A DNA stretch of 15,464 nucleotides from an uncultured Chloroflexota bacterium (GTDB lineage Bacteria > Chloroflexota > Dehalococcoidia > Lucifugimonadales > CAJWER01): assembly GCA_913030785.1 (NCBI GenBank), contig CAJWER010000050.1, positions 1 through 15,464 on the forward strand, given 5' to 3'. Positions within the stretch are counted from its first letter, which is position 1, and each line of letters starts with the position of its first letter. Of the stretch, positions 6,473 through 13,146 are shown one piece after another. Position numbers and translations under genes: made by a program. A model generated the notes under the pieces. The model worked only from the letters and a program-made list of their open reading frames with translations. It ran no database searches and was not told the DNA's origin.

Positions 6473-7376
6473 GGCGGACAATAAGCCGGAAGACTTCGAA
6501 CAGTACTGGGGAGATACGCTGGGTGAGTTGGCTGCGCTTCCCGCGAGGCCGGAGGTTGAGGCTGTCCCAATGCGGGACACCGACTTCGCTACCGCCTATG
6601 GTGTCCACTTTACCGGGCTCGGGTCGTACAGGCTCTTTGCGTATCTGAGTATCCCGAAGAGTGAAGGGCCCTTTCCTGCGTTGTATTACACCGCAAGCTA
6701 CGGCAGCGTCGTGACCCCTATACCCCAGGGGGCCTCCAACGATATTCGCAGCAGGCATGTGACCTTCAGCATTGCGGCTCGGGGCTCTCGCAATGCCGAT
6801 AAGCCGTACGCGGCATCGTTCCCCGGTTTGCTCACCGACGGAATTGAAAACTCGGCGAAGTACCGGCTCCGCGGCATAGCCGCAGACTGTGTGCGCGGGC
6901 TCGAGGTGCTGCTTGCACGGCCGGAGGTTGATACATCGCGCGTCGTGCTAATAGGCGCTGACATGGCTCTGCTGACCGCGGGTCTTGCCTCCGGGGCAAG
7001 CCATGTGGTTGCCGGGCCCGCCCTCCTATACAAGACCATGGAGCTGGCCGAGGCAACAAAAGCATACCCTCTGCAGGAGATCAACGACTATCTGCGCCTG
7101 CATAAGAAAGCGAAAACGGTCATCACACGCACCTTGTCCTACTTCGACGTGCGATCGCACGCCCCAGGTATAGAAGCCACCACGCTTCTCAAGGCCGGGC
7201 CGGCGCACAGCGCGACTGACAAGCTGAAGCTTGCCTCTCTGACCACGGCCATCGCAGGGCCGGTAACCGTCCACGAGTCCGAGAACTCTGGCTACAAGGA
7301 CGGCCTCTTTGCCGACAAGTGGGTATCGTCTCAACTAGGCTTCGACGCCCCGATACTTCCCGAGCACTGGCGGTAA
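6471..7376 (+). CDS. Catalytically degenerate paralogue of the CE7-like hydrolase (probable pseudoenzyme)
   Basis: It is clearly related to the preceding hydrolase: KPEDFEQYWGDTLGELAALP aligns with its N-terminal lead, PGLLTDGIENSAKYRLRG with its PGLL block, and QEINDYLRLH (202-211) is identical. Yet the nucleophile elbow GSSQGG is IGADMA (161-166), with Asp164 where Ser should be. The acid site aligns to Ala/His (GPAHS, about 243-247) and the HE base to Tyr275-Lys276. RG survives at 104-105. The frame is intact over 301 codons, so the protein is probably kept for a structural, regulatory or binding role, perhaps as a partner of the active paralogue. I chose TTG 6471 because AAGGA lies six bases upstream; a longer start at 6426 has no such site. 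Confidence 0.83.
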   Translation: MADNKPEDFEQYWGDTLGELAALPARPEVEAVPMRDTDFATAYGVHFTGLGSYRLFAYLSIPKSEGPFPALYYTASYGSVVTPIPQGASNDIRSRHVTFSIAARGSRNADKPYAASFPGLLTDGIENSAKYRLRGIAADCVRGLEVLLARPEVDTSRVVLIGADMALLTAGLASGASHVVAGPALLYKTMELAEATKAYPLQEINDYLRLHKKAKTVITRTLSYFDVRSHAPGIEATTLLKAGPAHSATDKLKLASLTTAIAGPVTVHESENSGYKDGLFADKWVSSQLGFDAPILPEHWR

Positions 7377-7380
7377 TACT

Positions 7381-8736
7381 ATTCAGACCATCAAGCATGC
7401 CGCGGTCCTGGGAGCCGGGACTATGGGTTCGCAGATCGCAGGGCTGCTGGCTGACCGTGGTATCCCCTGTGACCTGCTGGACCTGCGCGGCGACGCAGAT
7501 GCTCCCAGCGCCCTGGCTGAAGGGGCAAGGGAGCGGTTGCTTACACTGAGGCCTTCGCCACTCTCGAACCCTGCGGCTCTGGAGTTGATCAAGCCCGGCA
7601 ATTTCGATGACGACCTGCACCGCCTTGCCCAGGCCGACTGGATCATCGAGGCTGTGAGCGAAAACCTGGCGGTCAAAAGGGCCATATGGTCAAAGGTCGC
7701 GGCCCACGCACGGGCCGACGCCATCGTCAGCACCAATACCTCGGGTATTCCCGTCGCAACAATCGCCGAGGCACTGCCACCCCAACTCCGCTCCCGATTC
7801 CTCGGGGCCCACTTCTGCAACCCTCCCAGGTACGTGCCTCTGCTTGAGGTGATCTCCACACCGGAGACCGACCCCGAGGTGGCATCGACGATTTCCGAGA
7901 TCGCATCTACTCTCCTAGAGCGTGGCGTAGTACCCGCGTACGACGTGCCCAATTTCATCGCCAATCGAATTGGCGCCTACTCCTTGATGCTCACATTGAA
8001 GGTCATGGACGAGTCCGGCCTCGGTTCCGACGAAGTGGACAGCATCACCGGGTACCCCATGGGACGCCCGAGCAGCGCTACTTTTCGGACACTCGATGTC
8101 GTCGGCATAGATGTGTTCCTGGCGGTTGTCGAGAACTCCCTGGCGGCGGCCTCAGATGAAGACGAGAAGGCGGTGCTGGAGCCGACGACGTATATCAGGG
8201 AGCTGGTAGAGCGGGGCTGGGTCGGCCAGAAGGCCGGGAGTGGGTTCTACCGGCGCGTCAAGGAGGCCGGCAAGAGCAATATCCTTACGCTGGATGTCGA
8301 CTCGTTCGAGTACCGTGAGCGAAGGCACCTCTCGGCACCCTCACTTGAGGTTGCCGCCGCGACCGAAGATGTGGCCAACAGACTGCGCGGTCTTGCCGTG
8401 GCGGATGACGCAGCTGGTCACTTCGCGTGGCGCATACTGTCTCGGACCCTGGCCTACTCGTCCAGCATGGTCGGGATCGTTGCGGCCGATATCGTCAGTA
8501 TCGACAGGGCGATGCGCTGGGGGTATGCCTGGGAGTCCGGCCCGTTTGCGACCTGGGACGCCCTCGGAGTAGCGGAGTCGGTGAGCCGCATGCAGGCCGA
8601 TGGCATCGCTGTACCCGGCTGGGTAGCTGAAATCGCGGCCCAGAATGGCTCCTTCTATCGCCACGGTCCCGCGGGTACGACGCAGGCTACACCGCAGGGC
8701 GGCTACGCCCCGGTCTCCCAATCTTCCCTCCCTTGA
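7381..8736 (+). CDS. 3-hydroxyacyl-CoA dehydrogenase, FadN-type, lacking the fused hydratase
   Basis: It oxidises a (3S)-hydroxyacyl-CoA to the 3-ketoacyl-CoA with NAD. The Rossmann motif GAGTMG (11-16) is followed by Asp34 at the end of the second strand. STNTSGIP (117-124), the catalytic His144 in GAHFCNPP and Glu156 in LLEVI complete the active site. Two C-terminal dehydrogenase domains follow (about 190-275 and 325-410), the second with IDRAMRWGYAWESGPFATWD, typical of FadN-like proteins. Those proteins usually continue into a crotonase domain; this one stops about 35 residues later in repeat-like DNA. The first in-frame ATG (7423) would split GAGTMG, and no ATG, GTG or TTG precedes it back to the stop at 7336. 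ATT at 7381, five bases after the previous stop, is my proposed start, giving 451 residues. Confidence 0.85.
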   Translation: MQTIKHAAVLGAGTMGSQIAGLLADRGIPCDLLDLRGDADAPSALAEGARERLLTLRPSPLSNPAALELIKPGNFDDDLHRLAQADWIIEAVSENLAVKRAIWSKVAAHARADAIVSTNTSGIPVATIAEALPPQLRSRFLGAHFCNPPRYVPLLEVISTPETDPEVASTISEIASTLLERGVVPAYDVPNFIANRIGAYSLMLTLKVMDESGLGSDEVDSITGYPMGRPSSATFRTLDVVGIDVFLAVVENSLAAASDEDEKAVLEPTTYIRELVERGWVGQKAGSGFYRRVKEAGKSNILTLDVDSFEYRERRHLSAPSLEVAAATEDVANRLRGLAVADDAAGHFAWRILSRTLAYSSSMVGIVAADIVSIDRAMRWGYAWESGPFATWDALGVAESVSRMQADGIAVPGWVAEIAAQNGSFYRHGPAGTTQATPQGGYAPVSQSSLP

Positions 8737-8757
8737 GGGAGAGGATCAACATGAGGG
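8722..8757. repeat. Dispersed-repeat-like palindrome at the dehydrogenase stop, upstream of the MFS gene
   Basis: CTCCC (8728-8732) pairs with GGGAG (8737-8741) around TTGA, whose last three bases are the dehydrogenase stop. The flanks GGGAGAGGAT and ATGAGGGTAA resemble the widespread CTCCCTTGAGGGAGAGG...GTGAGGGT dispersed repeat that I recall from many environmental bacterial genomes. The same stretch contains GAGGGAGAGGA ahead of an ATG at 8751 opening an 11-codon reading frame that ends at 8784-8786, overlapping the MFS ATG. Confidence 0.5.
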
Positions 8758-8782
8758 TAACGTCGCAAGCTGGGCGGACCCG

Positions 8783-10201
8783 ATGAGCGGCCCTGCCAAA
8801 TCGAGAGCTGTCGTACTGGCCGTAATCTCCCTAGGCACGTTGTCCTCCACCCTTGACGGCGGGATGATCTCCGTCGCCTTTCCTGCAATCGCAACCGCAT
8901 TCGACACCGATACCTCCACTGTGCTGTGGACCACCGTGGCCTATTGGGTCGTCGCTGTCGGTCTGCTCCTGACTCTTGGCTGGCTGGGAGACGTTGCCGG
9001 GAGACGGGTCGTCTTCGCCTCCGGGCTGGCGGTCTTCGCAGTCGGCCTGGTACTGACCTCATTGTCCACGTCGATCTGGCAACTCATCGCTTTCCGGATC
9101 GTGCAGGGCGTGGGCTCAGCAATGGTGCTTTCGAACCTGAACGCCCTGATTACCGCTAATTTCCCGGCCGAGGACCGTGGGAAGGCAATGGGAATATCCG
9201 GCGCAGTTGTCGGGTTCGGGCTCACCGCTGGCCCTCTTCTGGGCGGCGTTCTACTCGACCATCTGGGCTGGCGGGCTGTCTTCTACTCTAGGATTCCCGT
9301 GAGCGCCCTCGGGGCGATCCTCGTCTGGCGATTGCTGCCGGCGGACCGTGTCGCAGGCCGTACGTTCAAGGTCGACTTCATTGGCGCGGCCGCGCTGTTC
9401 GGTACGCTTTCGTCGATACTGCTTGTGATCAATCAGGGCGGCAGGTTGGGGTTTTTATCAGCGCCCGTCGTGGCGATTGCTGTCATAGCCTCAATCTCCC
9501 TGCCGGTCCTGGTCTGGTCTGAGCGCAGGTCTGTGCGGCCCATCCTTGAGATCGGCCTGCTCAAAAGTCGTCAGTACGGCTTCAGTATGCTGGTGCTGGT
9601 GAGCCACTACCTGTCCCATGGGGGAATTCTCCTCGTACTGCCCTTTTTCCTGTTGGACTCCCTCGGGTTCTCAGCGACCAAGATGGGCCTTTTTCTGGCG
9701 GCGTTCTCCCTGGGGAGAACCTTCCTTGCTCCCATTGCTGGCCAGTTGTCAGATCGCTTTGGACCGCGACCATTCCTGATCCTGGGCAACGTGTTCCTGG
9801 CAGTAGCGCTGTTCTGGCTGAGCCGACAGGGCACCGATGCCGGGGATCTTGCCTTGCTCGGAGGGCTGTTGCTGGCCAGTGCCGGCTCGTCATTCTTCGA
9901 GCCCGTGGTCACCAGCACTATCATGGGCTCGGTCCCAGAGGAGCGTACTGGGACGGCCTCGGCATCCATAGCCCTGGGAAGGCAGACAGCGTTCGCGGTC
10001 GGTGTGACCATCTCTGGGGCGATATTCGCGATCCGGGAGCGTGTCTATGTCGCGGGGGTAGGCTCGGGTAACGAAGATGGAGAGGCGATCGCCGCCGCAT
10101 TTGGGGACACCGTGTTGGCCGGAGCGTTTGTCGCCGCCATAGCTATCGCCTTTTCGATTGCGACACGAGGCGGGACGGCTCATGTACGGAAAACTGATTG
10201 A
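8783..10201 (+). CDS. MFS transporter, DHA2 (EmrB/QacA) drug:H+ antiporter type
   Basis: A proton-driven inner-membrane transporter, probably with 14 membrane helices given its 472 residues and hydrophobic spacing. Diagnostic motifs are the DHA2 helix-1 motif LDGGMISVAFPAI (24-36), motif A LGWLGDVAGRR (65-75) between helices 2 and 3, and the antiporter motif C VGFGLTAGPLLGG (143-155) in helix 5, which marks export. ATG 8783 was chosen because helix 1 follows directly; its ribosome site is weak (GGCGGA, 8773-8778). The stop of an 11-codon upstream frame overlaps it as ATGA, so it may be translated by re-initiation. It closes the run of enzymes and may export a product or import the substrate. 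Drug specificity cannot be read from sequence. Confidence 0.9.
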   Translation: MSGPAKSRAVVLAVISLGTLSSTLDGGMISVAFPAIATAFDTDTSTVLWTTVAYWVVAVGLLLTLGWLGDVAGRRVVFASGLAVFAVGLVLTSLSTSIWQLIAFRIVQGVGSAMVLSNLNALITANFPAEDRGKAMGISGAVVGFGLTAGPLLGGVLLDHLGWRAVFYSRIPVSALGAILVWRLLPADRVAGRTFKVDFIGAAALFGTLSSILLVINQGGRLGFLSAPVVAIAVIASISLPVLVWSERRSVRPILEIGLLKSRQYGFSMLVLVSHYLSHGGILLVLPFFLLDSLGFSATKMGLFLAAFSLGRTFLAPIAGQLSDRFGPRPFLILGNVFLAVALFWLSRQGTDAGDLALLGGLLLASAGSSFFEPVVTSTIMGSVPEERTGTASASIALGRQTAFAVGVTISGAIFAIRERVYVAGVGSGNEDGEAIAAAFGDTVLAGAFVAAIAIAFSIATRGGTAHVRKTD

Positions 10202-10237
10202 CGCGCGTTACTTGAAGATCCGCTGGCCCACTCTGCC

Positions 10238-11380
10238 CTAGCTGGATTCCAGTCTTTGTTGGCGAGGGATGTCGGCCAGGAGGAGTCGAAGTGGCTCGCC
10301 GAACTCCCGTGCCTGCCACTCCCTGACCTCAGGCGAGTTGTACTCCTCATCCAGGTCTCCGTGATCGCGGGAGAGCCGTTCCAGGCTGGCGGCGGGCCAG
10401 AGCAGTGCCGGGTCCAGTTCGAGGGCCTTGCCCTGTTCGATGCGCCACGCCTTCAGCCGTGTGAGACTGTCCTTAGCCCTGGCCCTGTGGGATGCGGTCA
10501 TCCGGACGCCGGTGGCCCGCGGGGGTCGCTTCACCGGAGAGGTTTGAAGCCCCTCTACAATTGCGTCTTTCACCCCGCGAGCCAGCCCTCCTCTTCCGTA
10601 GGGACCTATGCCCTTTACCTTGGCCAGCTCTTGGGTCGGGTCTTCCGCGAGGTCAACCAGGACCGCGTCGGAGACCACCTTAAAAGGGGGAATATCGCGG
10701 CGCAGGGCCTCGCTTATTCTGTAGGCGTGCATCGATTGCAATACGGCCAGTGCCTTGCCGTCAAGGCCCTTGCTGTTCTTGACTGACAGGAACGCAAGTT
10801 CGGGGTCCTGCACGTTGAAGCTGACCCTGGCCAGACGAGCGCACTCCTCGGCGGCCCACTCAGTGCGGCCCTTTTCCGCCAGTCGCTTCCCCAGCAAGTC
10901 TCGCAGCTCCATCAGATGGAGTACGTCACCCGCGGCGTAGTTCACCGCCTCCTCGGTCAGTGGACGGAGCCCCCAGTTGGCCCGTTGCAGCCTTTTGCTC
11001 TTGGGGAGTTCTATGCCCAGGAGTTCCTGTGCTACGGTGCCCAGTCCGAGCCGCTCCATCCCGACGAAGGCCGCAGCGATGCTCGTGTCGTACAGGCCGT
11101 TGATGCGGAACCCCCAGTCCCTGTCCAGGCTCCGGACATCATAGTCCGCGGAGTGGAGGATCTTTTCGATGTTCGGGTCCGCGAGGATCTTTCCAAGGGG
11201 CTCCATGTTATCAATAGCCATGGGGTCCACGAGGAAAGCTTCGCCGTTGAATCCGACCTGGATGAGGCAGATGCGCTCAGGGTAGCTGAAGAATCCGTTC
11301 GCTTCCAGGTCGAATGCGATCCTCGGTTCGCGGGCAAGGCGCTCGGCCAGGGTAGTCAGATCACGGCTGCTGGTCAGCAT
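10238..11380 (-). CDS. rnd: Ribonuclease D (3'-5' exoribonuclease with HRDC domains)
   Basis: It trims 3' ends of tRNA and other stable RNA precursors. The DEDDy exonuclease core (about 1-170) shows Exo I FDLEANGF with Asp24 and Glu26, Exo II ILHSADYDV with Asp81 after His76-Ser77, and Exo III YAAGDVLHL with Tyr148 and Asp152. A first HRDC domain spans about 205-280 (ALAVLQSMHAYR; VKGIGPYGRG). A second helical HRDC-like region occupies about 299-370, giving the RNase D layout of 380 residues, close to the usual 370-390. The gene is convergent with the MFS gene (36-base gap) and divergent from the crotonase, so it is a separate housekeeping unit. No clear ribosome site precedes the ATG. Confidence 0.93.
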   Translation of the reverse strand: MLTSSRDLTTLAERLAREPRIAFDLEANGFFSYPERICLIQVGFNGEAFLVDPMAIDNMEPLGKILADPNIEKILHSADYDVRSLDRDWGFRINGLYDTSIAAAFVGMERLGLGTVAQELLGIELPKSKRLQRANWGLRPLTEEAVNYAAGDVLHLMELRDLLGKRLAEKGRTEWAAEECARLARVSFNVQDPELAFLSVKNSKGLDGKALAVLQSMHAYRISEALRRDIPPFKVVSDAVLVDLAEDPTQELAKVKGIGPYGRGGLARGVKDAIVEGLQTSPVKRPPRATGVRMTASHRARAKDSLTRLKAWRIEQGKALELDPALLWPAASLERLSRDHGDLDEEYNSPEVREWQAREFGEPLRLLLADIPRQQRLESS

Positions 11381-11435
11381 TGGAATGGTATCGAGTGGCT
11401 TCAGGGCATCCTCCGGTTCTCAAGGGCGTCAGATC

Positions 11436-11441
11436 ATTATA
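11436..11441 (-). promoter_or_regulatory. -10 box (TATAAT on the minus strand) for the RNase D gene
   Basis: A perfect TATAAT on the minus strand lies 56 bases upstream of the RNase D ATG, with predicted transcription start near 11429. The -35 is weak (GTACCC at 18 bases or TACCCA at 17). On the plus strand of the same 154-base gap I see no convincing promoter for the crotonase gene; TAGACT at 11495-11500 with TTCTGG 17 bases upstream is the best, and it is poor. Confidence 0.4.
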
Positions 11442-11534
11442 CGGGTCGGAGACGCTGCTGGGTACATACCATTCTGGTTGGTGTTGCGCTACAGTAGACT
11501 GGGCCGAGAATGACGCGTTGTGAGGAGGACTCAA

Positions 11535-12299
11535 TTGGCACTGGTCGAATACGAGGTTAAGGGTCGTATCGCCTATATCACAATGAATAGGCCTGAGAAG
11601 CTCAACGCAATGAACCGTGAGATGATAGACGGTCTGTGGGACGGATTCACGAATTTCCGGGACGATCCTGAGGTCTGGCTGGCCATAGTTAGCGGGCGCG
11701 GAAGGTCATTTTCGGTAGGTCACGATCTGGCCGAGATGAGCGCAGGCGGTGCCGCGGTTCGTGGACATGGGTCTACCGACGAGTTGTATTTCGCCGAACA
11801 GAATATCTGGAAACCTATTATCGCCACGGTCAACGGCCATTGTCTGGCCCAGGGTGCTGGTATTGCGATGGGCGCGGACATCCGTATCGCGTCTGAAACC
11901 GCGCAGTTTGGCTGGCCCCAGACCAAACGCGGAATCTCGTCCATCTCAGGGCCAGTGATCCTCGGCCAGCGGATACCGCTGCCACGGGCGATGGAGCTCC
12001 TGTTCACCGGGGAGTTCATGAAGGCCGACGAGGCGCTGGCGCTGGGGCTCGTAAATCACGTCGTCCCCGAGTCGGAGTTGATGAGCAGGGCCGAGGAGAT
12101 CGCGGCCAAGATACTGGAAAACGCACCTCTCGCCGTTCGTGCCATGAAAGAGGCGACGATGCGAGGCCTGCATCTCTCGTTGCCGGACCGCCTGAACCTG
12201 GCGGGCATGGTGTTCGAGCAGGTCCGCGGCTCTGCCGATGCCCAGGAGGGCCTGGACGCCTTCAAAGAAAAGCGTGCGCCAAATTGGATCGCCAACTAG
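11535..12299 (+). CDS. Enoyl-CoA hydratase/isomerase (crotonase) family protein without the hydratase Glu pair
   Basis: A CoA-thioester enzyme with the crotonase fold, 254 residues. The first oxyanion-hole segment is FSVGHDL (59-65) and the second GHCLAQGAGIAMGADI (101-116). FGWPQTKRGIS (125-135) matches the FGQPEIxLG block, and FTGEFMKADEALALGLVNHVV (157-177) the trimer helix. In true hydratases Glu144 and Glu164 (rat numbering) add water. Here the aligned positions are Gly109 and Gln129, so simple 2-enoyl-CoA hydration is unlikely; isomerase, hydrolase, decarboxylase or ring chemistry are options. The start is TTG with GAGGAGG at 11522-11528 six bases away; a GTG at 11520 would put that site inside the gene. 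It leads the second catabolic run, 40 bases before the duplicated barrel gene. Confidence 0.87.
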   Translation: MALVEYEVKGRIAYITMNRPEKLNAMNREMIDGLWDGFTNFRDDPEVWLAIVSGRGRSFSVGHDLAEMSAGGAAVRGHGSTDELYFAEQNIWKPIIATVNGHCLAQGAGIAMGADIRIASETAQFGWPQTKRGISSISGPVILGQRIPLPRAMELLFTGEFMKADEALALGLVNHVVPESELMSRAEEIAAKILENAPLAVRAMKEATMRGLHLSLPDRLNLAGMVFEQVRGSADAQEGLDAFKEKRAPNWIAN

Positions 12300-12339
12300 C
12301 CCGGCCCCCGACCTCAACCACTCTTTCCAGGAGCCACCC

Positions 12340-13083
12340 ATGACAGGAGGCCCGGTACTAAGCAAAGACAGCGTAGTGGTTCTCTATATTGGTGGGAGAC
12401 TGCCCTCATGGCATGCCCTGAGCGCCGAGCAGCAGAAAGCCGACTCGGAGGAGCATGTCGAGTTGATGCTGTCGGTGGCCAAAAAACACGGAATAATGCA
12501 GCTCGAGGGGTACAAACTGATGGCCCCCATCGGCACGTACCAGCGCTTCTGGCCCATCGAGTTCCCGGATATAGAGGGGGCCGAGGCATGGATTGAGGCC
12601 GAGACGATGCCTCCGTACGGCCTCTATGGCCACTACGAGTACTATCTGGCCAGACGATGGGGCAAGGAGTACTTCGACACCTGGGTCACCAACCCTCCTG
12701 CTCCTTGTGTGCCTTCGACCTGTGACCCGAAATTCACTCCAAATCTTGAAGAAGATAAGAGCAGCACCGTCGTTCTGCTCTTCGGGATGTCGCAGCCTGG
12801 CGCAGCGGGCGTGTCCCCGGAGGAGCGTGGCGATCAGGAGCACATCGATCTGATGAAATCCGTCGCGGCAGAGCACGGCCTGATGAGGCTCGATGCGTAC
12901 CAGCTAATCGGTCGACGGAACGACTGGCATCGTGCCTGGGTCATCGAGTTCCCGACACAGGAGGGCGCCGAGGCCTGGATGGAGGCCGAACTGCGACAGC
13001 CTCACGGCCGGCATGCGCACAAGGAGTATCACTTGGCCCGCAAGTGGGCCCCCGACTACTTCTCGAGCTGGGTGCCGCGCTAG
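12340..13083 (+). CDS. Internally duplicated protein of unknown function, probable fused alpha/beta-barrel dimer
   Basis: I do not recognise a named family. The 247 residues are two homologous halves: 11-116 and 142-245, joined by a Pro/Cys/Glu linker. Matching blocks include EEHVELMLSVAKKHGIMQLEGYKL (37-60) with QEHIDLMKSVAAEHGLMRLDAYQL (166-189), EFPDIEGAEAWIEAE (74-88) with EFPTQEGAEAWMEAE (203-217), and YYLARRWGKEYFDTWV (101-116) with YHLARKWAPDYFSSWV (230-245). The order strand, His-containing helix, strand, EFP strand, GAEAW helix and a closing His/Tyr strand suggests a ferredoxin-like dimeric alpha/beta barrel (as in YCII, EthD and monooxygenase subunits) fused into one chain. His39/His168 and His98/His227 recur in both halves. 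ATG has AGGAG six bases upstream. Its place between crotonase and CoA ligase suggests an isomerase, lyase or cofactorless oxygenase step. Confidence 0.82.
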   Translation: MTGGPVLSKDSVVVLYIGGRLPSWHALSAEQQKADSEEHVELMLSVAKKHGIMQLEGYKLMAPIGTYQRFWPIEFPDIEGAEAWIEAETMPPYGLYGHYEYYLARRWGKEYFDTWVTNPPAPCVPSTCDPKFTPNLEEDKSSTVVLLFGMSQPGAAGVSPEERGDQEHIDLMKSVAAEHGLMRLDAYQLIGRRNDWHRAWVIEFPTQEGAEAWMEAELRQPHGRHAHKEYHLARKWAPDYFSSWVPR

Positions 13084-13087
13084 GCGG

Positions 13088-13116
13088 TTGCGGCGACGGG
13101 TCCACGTGAGTAAAAT
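13088..13116 (+). promoter_or_regulatory. Sigma70-like promoter for the CoA ligase gene
   Basis: TTGCGG (13088-13093) and TAAAAT (13111-13116) are 17 bases apart, the -10 matching 5 of 6. Transcription should start near 13123, giving a leader of about 24 bases before the proposed CTG start at 13147. The ligase and hot-dog genes could therefore be expressed separately from the two genes before them. Confidence 0.45.
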
Positions 13117-13146
13117 TCGGTCCGCGCCATTTCGGGAGAGAGCCCA

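Noticed and set aside
5762..6580. A 272-codon minus-strand frame opposite the two hydrolases
   Set aside because: Spans two real plus-strand genes and their spacer; no motif.
8645..8782. A longer N-terminus for the MFS transporter from 8645
   Set aside because: It lies inside the dehydrogenase gene and repeat DNA, and the helix-1 motif sits normally after ATG 8783.
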